NCBI GenBank assembly: GCA_022709905.1
Contig: JAKLHY010000006.1
Coordinates: 62,001 to 126,000 of the forward strand
DNA from: Verrucomicrobiota bacterium
GTDB lineage: Bacteria > Verrucomicrobiota > Verrucomicrobiia > Limisphaerales > UBA1319
Direction of reading: 5' to 3'
Length of the DNA: 64,000 nucleotides
The notes below the pieces were generated by a model. The model was not told the DNA's origin, did no database searches, and worked only from the letters and a program-made list of their open reading frames with translations. Of the stretch, positions 41,472-51,300 are shown one piece after another. The position numbers and the translations under genes were made by a program. Positions within the stretch are counted from its first letter, which is position 1, and the number at the start of each line of letters is the position of its first letter.

Positions 41472-42701
41472 ATGCAAACATCCACTGTTAACAGCAGGGA
41501 TACCGGAGACGATGACAGACCGGAACAGGAATCCCTCAAAGCCTTTTTCTCAGCCGGCAAAGGCTTGTGGGGAACGGTCTCGGATGATCAGTGGAACGAT
41601 TGGCGTTGGCAATTGCAGCATCGGCTCACTTCCCTGGCCCAACTCCAGACTCTTCTCCCAACACTCACGCCTGAGGAACAAACAGGCGCGCTCCTGGCCG
41701 ACCAAAGGTTGGCCATGGCCATCACTCCCTACTTCTTTAACCTGATCGATCGCCAAAATCCTGACTGTCCCATTCGTCGGCAAGTCATTCCCCGCATCGA
41801 GGAAACTCATTCGACGTCCTGGGAAATGATCGATCCGTGCGGCGAGGAAAAACATAGTCCCGTACCCGGTTTGGTCCATCGCTATCCGGATCGAGTCCTT
41901 TTTCTCGTCACCGACCGATGCGCTGCCTACTGCCGATATTGCACCCGCTCCCGTTTGGTCAGCAATGCCTCAGGTTATGATTTCCACCCGGACTTCGAAC
42001 GTCAAATTGATTATATCCGGCGCACGCCTTCCGTCCGGGATGTCCTCCTCAGCGGAGGAGATCCCCTCCTGATCAGCGACGAAAAGCTCGCCTTCCTATT
42101 GAGTGAACTCCGCGGCATCCGACACGTCGAATTTCTGCGGATCGGCTCTCGCATACCCATTTTTCTGCCCCAGCGCATCACCCCTGCGTTATGCGCGTTG
42201 CTCAAGGAATTCCACCCCCTGTTTCTCAGCATCCATACCAACCATCCCCGGGAACTCACCTCCGAAGCCAGGCAAGCCCTCGAACGCCTCGCAGATGCCG
42301 GCATTCCCCTCGGCAACCAATCGGTCCTGCTCAAAGGCGTTAACGACGATCCCAAGGTCATGCATGCCCTGGTCCATAAACTCCTGATCTGCCGCGTCAA
42401 ACCCTACTACCTTTACCAGTGCGATCTCATCCAGGGAACCGCCCATCTGCGAACCAGCGTCCAGCAAGGCCTTGCGATAATGGAAAGCCTCAGGGGTCAC
42501 ACCTCCGGCTATGCCATTCCTCAGTATGTGATCGATGCCCCCCAGGGAGGCGGCAAAATTCCCCTCAATCCCGATTACATCCTGAGCCATAGCCCTGATC
42601 GGATCGTCATGCGCAATTTTGAAAACGCCATCTTCGAATACCCCGAGGTCCCGAAATTCAGACCGACACTCAGCGCAGCTGAATCCTCCTCCCCCAGCTG
42701 A
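41472..42701 (+). CDS. kamA: Lysine 2,3-aminomutase family radical SAM enzyme
   Basis: 409 residues. Radical SAM cluster motif C-x3-C-x2-C at Cys150, Cys154 and Cys157 (DRCAAYCRYCTRSR), GGDPLL for SAM binding, and the PLP Lys362 in APQGGGKIPLNPDYIL. The length and the C-terminal segment fit lysine 2,3-aminomutase (L-lysine to beta-lysine) rather than the shorter EpmB, although EpmB-type activity on elongation factor P cannot be ruled out. No beta-lysine acetyltransferase (ablB) gene lies nearby. Divergent from folE2. Confidence 0.85.
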   Translation: MQTSTVNSRDTGDDDRPEQESLKAFFSAGKGLWGTVSDDQWNDWRWQLQHRLTSLAQLQTLLPTLTPEEQTGALLADQRLAMAITPYFFNLIDRQNPDCPIRRQVIPRIEETHSTSWEMIDPCGEEKHSPVPGLVHRYPDRVLFLVTDRCAAYCRYCTRSRLVSNASGYDFHPDFERQIDYIRRTPSVRDVLLSGGDPLLISDEKLAFLLSELRGIRHVEFLRIGSRIPIFLPQRITPALCALLKEFHPLFLSIHTNHPRELTSEARQALERLADAGIPLGNQSVLLKGVNDDPKVMHALVHKLLICRVKPYYLYQCDLIQGTAHLRTSVQQGLAIMESLRGHTSGYAIPQYVIDAPQGGGKIPLNPDYILSHSPDRIVMRNFENAIFEYPEVPKFRPTLSAAESSSPS

Positions 42702-42798
42702 CCGGTGATTCCAGGAAATCCCTCAAAAAACATTGGTTTACCGACAAGACATTCTCTTCATTTGGAAACAGCTCTCCTTGGTGCTATCTTCCCCCTTC

Positions 42799-43200
42799 GT
42801 GAATGATATTCGCCTCACCACACAGTTGGCCCTGTTCCTGGAAAACCGGCCGGGAGCCCTCGCGCGGGTCTGCGATGAATTGTCCAAATCCAAAATCAAC
42901 ATTCTCGCTGTCTCGACCGGTGACACTGTGGACTACAATGTAATCCGGATGGTGGTGAGTAACCCCGCCTTGGCCCTGCGCCTTTTCCAGGAACATGGCA
43001 GCCTGGCTATCGAATCCGAAGTCCTCCTGATTGAGGGCGATAACAAACCCGGTTCACTGGGGGCCATCGCACGAAAGCTGTCTGAGGCGGGCATCAACAT
43101 CGATTATGCCTACTGCGCCACCGCTCAAAAATCCAAGACGGGCCTTCTCGTTCTCCGTACCTCCAACAGTCGAAAAGCCCTTAAAGTGCTGAATACCTGA
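42799..43200 (+). CDS. Tandem ACT-domain protein
   Basis: 133 residues from a GTG at 42799; the frame extends upstream to 42733 without an ATG, so the start is uncertain. Two ACT units are clear: QLALFLENRPGALARVCDELSKSKINILAVSTGDT and LLIEGDNKPGSLGAIARKLSEAGINIDYAYCAT. Such domains bind amino acids and regulate metabolism. It follows kamA by about 100 bases on the same strand, which may point to lysine sensing, but stand-alone ACT proteins are common. Confidence 0.8.
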   Translation: MNDIRLTTQLALFLENRPGALARVCDELSKSKINILAVSTGDTVDYNVIRMVVSNPALALRLFQEHGSLAIESEVLLIEGDNKPGSLGAIARKLSEAGINIDYAYCATAQKSKTGLLVLRTSNSRKALKVLNT

Positions 43201-43286
43201 TCGTCCCTGTCCCGAATCCGGCTGCTTCTGCGCAACGTTTTCATGGGAGGCTGGAAAACGCCAGGCCAGTCCGAGGTTCAACCCCG

Positions 43287-44168
43287 CTAGCCCTGCCCCT
43301 TGAGGGTGGCCAGAAACTGCTTCATCGCAGGTGATAACACCTTGTTCTTCTTCACAAGGGCCGCCAGGGGACGATAAAACTCGCCGTCTTCAATATCGAC
43401 CTGAATCAGGGTCTGATTGGCAACCTCCTGGGCCACAGTAGCCTGCGGAACAATCGATATGCCCGCATCAATCTCTACTGCCCGTTTGACCGTCTCTATG
43501 TTGTCAAACTCCATCACGTTTTGAACCTGCACCCCGTGATCCTTGAATATCTTATCGATGGCCTTCCGAGTCGGTATGTCCGGCTCAAAGCCGATGAATT
43601 TGTACCCGGCCAAGGATTCCAGCTTCGTGGACTTTGACCGGGCCAGCGGATTCTGCGGATGACAGATCAACACCAACCGGTCGCGCCGGAGGGAGTGTAT
43701 CTCCAGCTTGCTATCCCGAACCGGATAGGCCACCAATCCAACGTCCACCACGTTGCCTAACACATCCTCGTAAACTTGGTTGGCTCGCCGATACTCCACA
43801 TGCACATTCACCGTCGGATACTGCTTCAAGTACTGCTTCAGATAGGGAGGCAAATCATGGAGACCGATGCTGTAAATCGTTGCCAGCCGTATGGTCCCCG
43901 AGATGACATCCTTGATCTCTTGAAGCCTGCTTTCCAAGGCCTCGTAAGTTTGAATAATTTGCTTGCTGAAATCGTAAAGAACCTGCCCCTCCCGAGTCAG
44001 TCGAAATTTTTTCTTGCTCCGCTCTATCAGGATGGATCGGAATTGCCGCTCCAAGGAACTAATCTGTTGGCTGACAGCTGATTGAGTGACCTCGCTGATC
44101 TGGGCTGCCTTGGTGAAACTCTCTGTTTCGGCCAGATCACAGAACATCTTAAGACTTTCAATTTGCAT
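43287..44168 (-). CDS. LysR-family transcriptional regulator
   Basis: 293 residues. N-terminal helix-turn-helix MQIESLKMFCDLAETESFTKAAQISEVTQSAVSQQISSLERQF, then the periplasmic-binding-like effector domain (GTIRLATIYSIGLHDLPPYLKQYL, VDVGLVAYPV, GISIVPQATVAQEV). Closest in feel to CysB/CysL-type LysR proteins. It lies 52 bases downstream of the histidine kinase gene and converges on the ACT gene; its target is not evident. Confidence 0.92.
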   Translation of the reverse strand: MQIESLKMFCDLAETESFTKAAQISEVTQSAVSQQISSLERQFRSILIERSKKKFRLTREGQVLYDFSKQIIQTYEALESRLQEIKDVISGTIRLATIYSIGLHDLPPYLKQYLKQYPTVNVHVEYRRANQVYEDVLGNVVDVGLVAYPVRDSKLEIHSLRRDRLVLICHPQNPLARSKSTKLESLAGYKFIGFEPDIPTRKAIDKIFKDHGVQVQNVMEFDNIETVKRAVEIDAGISIVPQATVAQEVANQTLIQVDIEDGEFYRPLAALVKKNKVLSPAMKQFLATLKGQG

Positions 44169-44220
44169 AAGAAATCCGAAATCAAGGAAACAGATTAATT
44201 CAGCTTATGTCAAATTGAAA

Positions 44221-45708
44221 TCATGAGAGCGCCTGTTTCACCTTGCGGAGAAGATCTTGGCTGGTGAACGGTTTTTGCAGGTAGATCTCGCTTTCTTCGT
44301 GACTGGCAGGCCGAACATAACCACTGGAGCATAAGATCTTGACATGGGGCGCCATCGATTTCAGTCGATCCATCAGTTCGCGTCCGCTCATACTGGGCAT
44401 CACCAAATCGGTGATCACAAGATCAATCTGGGTGCTCTGCTGGCTGATGATTTCAATGGCCCGCTCGCCACTGCTGGCTGTGAGCACATTGTACCCAAAC
44501 GAAGAGAGGACCATCTGCCCCATCGTCAACAATAGGTCCTCATCATCAACAATCAATATGGTCTCGACCCCCATCAGGTCCTCGGTGTTGAAGGTCTGAT
44601 CCTTGAGGATGCGCTTGGTTGCGGGCAAATAAACACGAACGCTGGTCCCTTGGCCGGGCCGACTGGATACCGCCACACTGCCGCCGTGATTGGTCACAAT
44701 CCCATAAACCCAGGCCAAGCCCAATCCGCGATGATTCGCTTTGGTGGTATAAAAAGGCTCGAAGATCCGTGGGAGCGCCTCCGGAACGATCCCGCACCCG
44801 TCGTCAAGGATTTCGATGCAAACATAGTGCCCCGGAGTCAGGGCAACGTTGCCATCACTCCAGGATTCCTGGACGTCGAGATTACGGGTCAGGATGGCAA
44901 TGCGGCCTCCCTCAGCCACCGCCTGAATGGAGTTATCCAGGATCTTCATGAGGGCTTGCTGCATCTTCGCCTCATCAAAATTCACCGCGTAAAGCTTGCT
45001 CTCCAACCGCAAACTCCAATTCAGTTTGGGCTGCTTGGGCGTCTGAAACAACTCCGCGGTCCGGCGCAGCAAATCGTTAAGGTTCCCCGCCTCCAAAGAC
45101 CGTGTCTCGCGGTCCTGACGGCTGAACGCCGCCAGGTCGCTGGCGATTTCCGCCGCCTTTTCCGCTGATTTCTCCACCTCGACCAAAGAGCTGTGCCACG
45201 GATGATCCATTTCCATTTTGGCCAGAACCAAGGATGTATGGCCCAAGATGCTGGTGAGTGCATTGTTGAAGTCCAGAACCACCGTCCGAATCAGCTGCAA
45301 GGCGCAATCCAGCCTCTGTTTCTGGTTCAAATGACATTCCGTGGCCGCAGTCCCCGTCGTCCCGAATGCCGGAGGGGAAGGTGGTGAGACAGACATCTTC
45401 CCGTCGAACAACTGCAGCACATGACACTTCCTGCCCTGCCATAATATGGGGAAACCACAGACATGGAATTCCTGGATCTCACCGCTCTTGATTCGCAGTT
45501 TGACCGTTACGCCCGTGCGTTGCGCAACAGCCACGTTTTCCAGAAACTGAGGCACTGTTACCGAGTTTTCCGAGGCCCAAAAAGACTCGGCTAGTGATGT
45601 CTTCCCCTCGATAATCAATCCAAACGCTAACTCCGCCGGCTGGTTCACAAGTAGAATGATCCCTTGACCGTCTGTAAGGACCACCGGCCAGGAGGCGTTT
45701 TCAAGCAT
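44221..45708 (-). CDS. Hybrid histidine kinase with a degenerate H-box
   Basis: 495 residues from the ATG at 45708 (GAAGG 7-8 bases upstream; a longer start exists at 45726). An N-terminal PAS-like sensor (about 1-95) leads to a dimerisation region VVLDFNNALTSILGHTSL where the phospho-accepting His of IAHDFNN is Leu (codon CTG). The ATPase domain is intact (KILDNSIQAVAEGG, ILDDGCGIV, FEPFYTTKANHRGLGLAWVYGI), as is the receiver (ILIVDDEDLLL, DLVITDLVMPSMSG). Without the His it cannot autophosphorylate in the normal way and may be a pseudokinase or signal by ATP-dependent conformation. Confidence 0.85.
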   Translation of the reverse strand: MLENASWPVVLTDGQGIILLVNQPAELAFGLIIEGKTSLAESFWASENSVTVPQFLENVAVAQRTGVTVKLRIKSGEIQEFHVCGFPILWQGRKCHVLQLFDGKMSVSPPSPPAFGTTGTAATECHLNQKQRLDCALQLIRTVVLDFNNALTSILGHTSLVLAKMEMDHPWHSSLVEVEKSAEKAAEIASDLAAFSRQDRETRSLEAGNLNDLLRRTAELFQTPKQPKLNWSLRLESKLYAVNFDEAKMQQALMKILDNSIQAVAEGGRIAILTRNLDVQESWSDGNVALTPGHYVCIEILDDGCGIVPEALPRIFEPFYTTKANHRGLGLAWVYGIVTNHGGSVAVSSRPGQGTSVRVYLPATKRILKDQTFNTEDLMGVETILIVDDEDLLLTMGQMVLSSFGYNVLTASSGERAIEIISQQSTQIDLVITDLVMPSMSGRELMDRLKSMAPHVKILCSSGYVRPASHEESEIYLQKPFTSQDLLRKVKQALS

Positions 45709-46081
45709 GAAACTGCCTTCAACCATCTCAGCAGAACCTATATTCTCGGGACTAACTTACGTCAGATCCTCGGCTTCTCAACTGAATCACGAGTTGGGGC
45801 GCGCATATTGAACCTGCCCTGGGCTCTGAGACATTTTTTCAATCGCTTTTCTGCGCCCGTGCGAACAGATCTTCCTTCCATCCTGCCGGTGAAATCAAGG
45901 CCAAAACACTAAGCTCCGCTTTCCTTGGGTTGAATCCAACTCCACCCGATGATGTCCATCGATCCGCCATCGAATCCCGATCTGCCGCGACAAATTTTAT
46001 CGCAGCTACGACTTTTTTTGTCGCGTCAAACTCCAGTTGTTCGTTGAGGATCCCTTTCGAACCTCTTATGCTGGTGTCGTT
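45709..46081. other. Divergent intergenic region
   Basis: 373 bases between the kinase (minus) and GH43-like (plus) genes. No RNA gene or convincing repeat is seen; open frames here are antisense extensions of neighbours. It should hold both promoters. Confidence 0.5.
46044..46072 (+). promoter_or_regulatory. Possible promoter for the GH43/GH32-like gene
   Basis: TTGAGG (46044-46049) and TATGCT (46067-46072) are 17 bases apart. Predicted start is near 46079, 3 bases before the ATG. Confidence 0.35.
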
Positions 46082-47236
46082 ATGAAAAGGATCGTTCGTT
46101 TCTCCCTTTTTGCGGTGTGGATCTTCTTGACGGGTCAGACCCGAACCTCGGCGAGCCTCGAAGCTTCCGGAATCGCAACCTCCAGCGCCCAGGACATCCC
46201 TCCCGCTCTGCTGGATGCATGGTCTGCCCCGTTCCGCCATTGGCATTACTGGCCACATCACGTAGTGCCGGCACACCCCCCAATTCCGGGACACACCAAT
46301 ATCCTCGGCACCGATGTTCCCACTGTGTTCCAGATCCCGGGGGATGCCCGGTGGCACATGACGTTTGTCGGATTTAATGGACAGGGCTACCAGTCGTTCA
46401 TCGCCGAAAGCGATGACCTGCTGCACTGGCACAACTACCGCCTGGCAATGGGATTTGGCCCCAAAGGGGATTTTGACCATGGGGGTTGCGTCATCGGGGC
46501 TTTCCTTTATGAATCCTATGATCTGAAAGCTCCCCGCGTGCTGAAGAAACACCAGGGCAAATACTGGACGCTCTATGGCGCCTACCCCCGACAGGGCGGG
46601 TATGAGCTGCGTCCAGGTTATGAAGGCGTGGCGGTGAGCGAAGACGGCCTGAAATGGAAACGCGCCAAAGACCAGCCCGTCCTCTCGGTTTTCGATTCCG
46701 ATTGTGCCTTCTGGGAAAAGGACTGCATTTACCAGCCTTGGCTGGTGGAACATCAGGCCCGCTATTTCAATTTCTACAACGCGGCCAACGGCGGAATCGA
46801 GCAGATCGGTCTTGCCTTTTCCACAGATCTCATGAACTGGATGCGTTATCCGGCCAACCCGGTAATTCGGAACAGGCCAAAAGGATTTGACGAACAGTTC
46901 TGCTCCGATCCCAAGGTGTTTCGGGATGGCGACCATTGGACGATGTTCTATTTTGGGGTGGGACGAGGCGGAGCTCACATTATGATCGCCTTTTCACGCG
47001 ATCTCGTTCACTGGACGACGCATCCGGAACCGCTGTATCAGGCTGGTGGCAATCCGAGCGGATTGGATAAACAATACGCCCATAAGATCTCGCTGGTATA
47101 CAATTCTAAAACGGACATTTACTATCTCTATTACAACGCCGTCCCAGGGTTGCCAGGCCCCACTGGGGGTCGAGGCATCGGCGTGATCACCAGCCGGCCT
47201 CTGCATGGGGTGAACGGTCTGGAACTGTCCCGATAA
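46082..47236 (+). CDS. Secreted beta-propeller protein, GH43/GH32-like
   Basis: 384 residues from the ATG at 46082, giving the signal peptide MKRIVRFSLFAVWIFLTGQTRTSA. The rest has repeated five-bladed-propeller phrases: DARWHMTFVGFNGQGYQSFIAESDDLLHWHNY, GKYWTLYGAYPRQGGYE, GVAVSEDGLKWKRA, CSDPKVFRDGDHWTMFYFGVGRGGAHIMIAFSRDLVHW, KTDIYYLYYNA. These are typical of glycoside hydrolase clans with this fold (GH32, GH43, GH130 types). The WND-like catalytic residues were not securely located. Likely acts on an extracellular polysaccharide. Confidence 0.75.
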   Translation: MKRIVRFSLFAVWIFLTGQTRTSASLEASGIATSSAQDIPPALLDAWSAPFRHWHYWPHHVVPAHPPIPGHTNILGTDVPTVFQIPGDARWHMTFVGFNGQGYQSFIAESDDLLHWHNYRLAMGFGPKGDFDHGGCVIGAFLYESYDLKAPRVLKKHQGKYWTLYGAYPRQGGYELRPGYEGVAVSEDGLKWKRAKDQPVLSVFDSDCAFWEKDCIYQPWLVEHQARYFNFYNAANGGIEQIGLAFSTDLMNWMRYPANPVIRNRPKGFDEQFCSDPKVFRDGDHWTMFYFGVGRGGAHIMIAFSRDLVHWTTHPEPLYQAGGNPSGLDKQYAHKISLVYNSKTDIYYLYYNAVPGLPGPTGGRGIGVITSRPLHGVNGLELSR

Positions 47237-47605
47237 CAGCCACCGCAGCATCCCAAAGATCTCATCCTTCAGCAAGGGGATCGGCATCCGTCCCGTCTCG
47301 GCAGCGCACCTCCGGTTTCCCCCTCAGAGCCTGTTTGAAAATTACAAGGGGTGCTGCGGCGAGGGATTTTGGCTGGGGCCAAGGCGGCTGGGGCCGAGCA
47401 TCCCCGATGGGGGCTGTAAGGTCCAAGCCAACGCTGGCCCCGGGCAAAAGAGCCGCCGCCCGAAGACTTCGCAGAAATGGCCCCCTGGCTTCGTTGCTCC
47501 TCAGTCAAAGATCCGCCAGGGATATTTTCCTTCGTCGCGCCTCGCCATGCGGCCATTTCTGCGAAAACAGCGCCCCTTGGAATTTTCAAACAGGCTCTCA
47601 GACCC
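47237..47605. other. Gene-free stretch holding a MITE-like element
   Basis: No convincing gene. The open frames here are low-complexity reads of the inverted-repeat element listed separately; the first 90 bases carry no recognisable signal. Confidence 0.6.
47327..47597. mobile_element. MITE-like element with 30-bp terminal inverted repeats
   Basis: Terminal arms 47327-47356 and 47568-47597 are inverted copies (28 of 30 positions, beginning GAGCCTGTTTGAAAATT). The element is flanked by the 3-base direct repeat TCA (47324-47326 and 47598-47600), a TNA-type target duplication of the sort known from some IS5-family transposons. A perfect internal inverted repeat TTCGCAGAAATGGCC (47468-47482, 47551-47565) suggests a longer hairpin with a 111-base insertion in its left half. 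It has no transposase and would need one in trans. It ends 8 bases before the stop of the prepilin gene. Confidence 0.65.
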
Positions 47606-48277
47606 TTAAGGGATCCAAAGCATCATAGGAGCCCCTTTGGAAATCCACTCAGCCAGCCGAGCGCTTGTGGCCTGCTGCACACTGCCATCGCCCAGCGCCA
47701 CGTTGCCAGCATTTTGATGGCGATCGCGAGTCCACCCCATCGCGCTCCCCGGCGTAACCACCGAAATCCCCGGAGACAAAGGCACCGCGTTGGTCGTCAT
47801 ATTCGAATCTCCGCTCAGTAATACATTGGGGTGGACTTCCCCGCCTTCAAGATTGAAGAAGTAACTCACCGTATCGCGCGACAATTCACTCCAGCTCGAG
47901 GCGGGCGACCGTTTTCTGTCCGCAGGGCAAACAAAAACACGCGGATTGGCCAAATTCGTCATTGTTTTCAACATCGCGATCACATCGGTCTCTGGAGTAT
48001 TGGTCAAGACTTTGGAGACGTTACCTCCAGCGGAAAAGAGCCGATTTTCGGCCCCCTGGGCACGACATAAAAGACCGACCTGTTTCAAGTTATTTACGCA
48101 CTCAATTCTTTGCCGCCTTGCAGCCGCTTTTTGAGTGTAAACCAGGAATAAAACAAGCAGCGCGATTGCGGCTGTGATGACCACCAGCAGTTCCACCATG
48201 GTAAAGGCGGATGTCGTAGCCTTGGACCGATTAAACCGGGAGGAGGGTTGTTCTCGACGATCGTCTCGAGTTGTCAT
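47606..48277 (-). CDS. Type II pseudopilin/prepilin-like protein with H-X9-DG motif
   Basis: 223 residues. The N-terminal class III signal SAFTMVELLVVITAAIALLVLFLVYTQ, with the Phe/Glu pattern at the cleavage site, marks a prepilin. C-terminal HQNAGNVALGDGSV (His to Asp-Gly spacing) is the motif of Planctomycetota/Verrucomicrobiota pilin-like proteins; CVNNLKQVGLLCRA and FVCPADRKR are also typical. ATGAAAGGAATCC lies just before the start, with AAAGGA 5 bases upstream. Probably secreted or pseudopilus-associated. Confidence 0.9.
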   Translation of the reverse strand: MTTRDDRREQPSSRFNRSKATTSAFTMVELLVVITAAIALLVLFLVYTQKAAARRQRIECVNNLKQVGLLCRAQGAENRLFSAGGNVSKVLTNTPETDVIAMLKTMTNLANPRVFVCPADRKRSPASSWSELSRDTVSYFFNLEGGEVHPNVLLSGDSNMTTNAVPLSPGISVVTPGSAMGWTRDRHQNAGNVALGDGSVQQATSARLAEWISKGAPMMLWIP

Positions 48278-48358
48278 TGGATTCCTTTCATTCCAGTGTC
48301 ACTTCCGATCATGACACTGTCTGACAACTCTTTACAGCATGAACAATGCCAGCGAATC

Positions 48359-51300
48359 CTATTTCGATTGCTGCTCCAATCGGTAATAAACGGGTCTGCG
48401 CGGATCAGCCGTGGTATCGGTATACTGGTTGAGCGGTGGTGTGGCGGTGATGTCCGATTTGAGTAAGATAAACCCGGACGGCTGGCTGGTGGATCGCCAG
48501 AGGGAATAGCGGGCGCCGGCGGTGCTGGACCATCCGAGGATATTGCCTCCGCCCGCCTGGGTATTCACCTTATAGGACTGGAAACCGAACCATGACTTGG
48601 GATCTGCCGGGTTGGTGCCGGCCAGGTACTCATCGATATCTGGCTGGCGGTCCTGGTCAAGATCGGAGGCACCGGACACACGCGGCAAGGCGGTTCCCTG
48701 GTTTTGACGCCAGCGGAGATAAGCGATGGCCTGTTCAAGCACGAAATCCCGGCCTTGTTCGTCGCTGTAGCTTTGGCTGGCTGGAACGTGGATAGCGGGT
48801 GGGATCCCCCGATCCTCGAAGGCGATCTTCAGGTCGGTGTAGGCAATCCAAGTGCTGATATCGTATTCGACGTTCAACTCGGGGATGGCTCGGGTGGTGG
48901 GATTGCCGGATGCCCCACGGGTTCGATCGCCTATCAGGATCACATTCGGGCAAGCCCGGAGCATCAAGGTAAACCACTCGGCCGAACTCATATTGCGCTG
49001 GCCAATCAAAGCGACCGCTGGTTTGAGGAATCGAGTCCCGGTCGAAGGCTCCAGGGTCTTCGGGATAAAGTCTTCGTATTGGAAAGGCATTGAATCCGGC
49101 ACTCGAGGTCGGACGTATCCATAAGTGCGGGCGGCATCGGTGAACCGCGAGGCCAGCTTCTTGGCGTTCATTTCATTGCCACCACTGTTGTCGCGGATAT
49201 CGAGGATGAAGCCGGCGGCATTAACGTAGGTCACGAAAATGTTCTCGATATCGGCATCGCTGATCGTTTGAAAAGCACTGGTGGTCAAGGTATCAACCAA
49301 AACATGGGCAATGTCATGGTCAACCCAGGCATGATAAATAACGCCGGCCTTGTTCACATTGGTATAGGACTGGCCATCGGTATACCGGGCAAACAGGCTG
49401 CCGGAACAGTTCTTTACGTAACTCCCCTCGTAGCCGATGTAAGTCCCATCCGGCTTTTTCACCACGACATGCCAGTCGTGGAGGCTTTGCAGGATCTGAT
49501 TGACCTTCTCCGCAAACTGTTCCGCGGTCACATTCGCGAATTCGGAGGCGTATTGGGCATAAACGCCTCGCCAATCGATCTCCTTATGGTCAAAATAGGA
49601 GTAGAGATTCTGGAAGTCCTCCCAGACTTGACGCCAGTGATTGGTCGCATTGATTGCGGGAGAGGCTTGACCGGTTCCCTGCAAGGCAATCACCAGATCC
49701 GATTGGCCTGGAGCTGAAGTTTTAGCCCGAAGATTGGCGCTCAACGGGCCGGTTTTATTCGGATGAAATACCAGCTTTACAGTCTGGGTTTGACCGGGTC
49801 CAATTCCTTTTTGCACCACCGAGCCAAAATCGAACGCATCGATATCAGCCCCTTCCAACGTAGTCGCAATGATCTCGAGGTCGGCATTGCCTTGGTTTTT
49901 GAACTGCAGGTCGTTGGTCACCGCTTGTCCCACCGGCACCGGGTTGAACACAAGCTGCGCCGGCTGGATGACCAACTCTCCAGCGGGAGGCTTGTAATCG
50001 CCGGAACGAAAACCAACCGGATAAGCCAGTTCGTTGACCGACCACAGCAAGCCGTTGACCGATCCTGAATTCAGGCTCAAGTGGTCGGGGGCGAAGGTCG
50101 CTTCCTTCAGGTAATACATGCCGTTTTCGTAGGTCTGGAAAACGATCTTGCTGTCGTCACCTCGAAACGAAGGAGCCGCCAACATATCCAGTCCCTTCAT
50201 CAGAATCCCCATCTGTTTCTGGTTTAGATCCAGCGAGATCATTCCGAGGGTTTCCTGGTTGTTGGTGGTGTAAACATAATCCGCAACGAGGAGGTGACCC
50301 TGCGTGTTGGCCAATGTCGGATTCCCGACCTGGAGGCCCGGGGTCAGAGGCATGGCCGCTTTGCAATCCAAATCCTTGATCCTGAGGCTGTACAAGCCCC
50401 AGCAACCGTATTCGGCCTGCCCCAGCTGTCCTTCGGTGAAGGCATCGAAATAGACAAAATCATTAAGGCAATTAAAGGTCATCACATCCGCAAAGCCAAG
50501 GCGGACCGGATCGCCGCTGGTCGGAATGTTCAAGGGCGCGGTGCGCACCGTCTCCTGCTGGGTATCCAGGATCGAGATGGCGGAATCGTAGTCGATCGTG
50601 GTGAACGCGATGTAACGAAGGTCCTTTGACATGGCGATCGTGCGCACATCCTCGGTGTCAGTCCATTGCTCGGTACTGATGCCGTCAGTCCAGTAAACGT
50701 TATTGTCCTGCCCAACGTACAAAGCCCAGGTCCCTGTCCCGGAAATGGCGGGGCGCACATAACTCAGATACTGTTGAGCGACCAGCAGGAACTGGCCCTG
50801 CGAATCGAGTTGATACATGGCATACCCGGCGAACTCGGGAAAACCAAATGGATCCCAAGGATCGACTTCATACTCAGCCCGCAAGAACAGGATGTATTCG
50901 CCGCCGCTGGTCGCCGGAACCGGAACGGGCGGCGGAGTGGATTCGCCTTCGCTCAATCCAATCGTATCGAAGGCCTGCTTGATGAGATCCGCCTCGTTGC
51001 CATTGGGATAGAGATCTTTGGCGGCGGAGATCAGGCCTCGTCGATAGTCGATGAACTGCGTGTTGGGCGTCAGATATTGGATCAAAGCGCGATAAACGAT
51101 CCTTTCCGCTTTTTCCCTGCCCATGCCCCCCGGGCCGTCGGTGAAAAGATAACAGGCATAGCTGGGAATCGTGGAATTGACATGCACCCCGCCCAAGTCG
51201 CCTTCTGGAGTGTTTGGCAGGTTGCGGTATTCGGCCATGGTCTTGGGGCCCGGGCTGGTCACGTTGGGATTGTGGGGGTCACTCAAATCCCGAGATCCGG

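Noticed and set aside
43231..43262. Inverted repeat CGTTTTC ... GAAAACG between the ACT and LysR genes as terminator
   Set aside because: Stem of 7 bp with a long loop and no T-run on either side; evidence is too weak.
45839..46978. A 379-residue open frame on the minus strand opposite the GH43/GH32-like gene
   Set aside because: The plus-strand frame has a signal peptide and repeated propeller motifs; the minus frame has no recognisable domain and is its shadow.
47269..47589. 106-residue minus-strand frame inside the MITE-like element
   Set aside because: It spans the terminal repeats and reads as low-complexity sequence; not a transposase.
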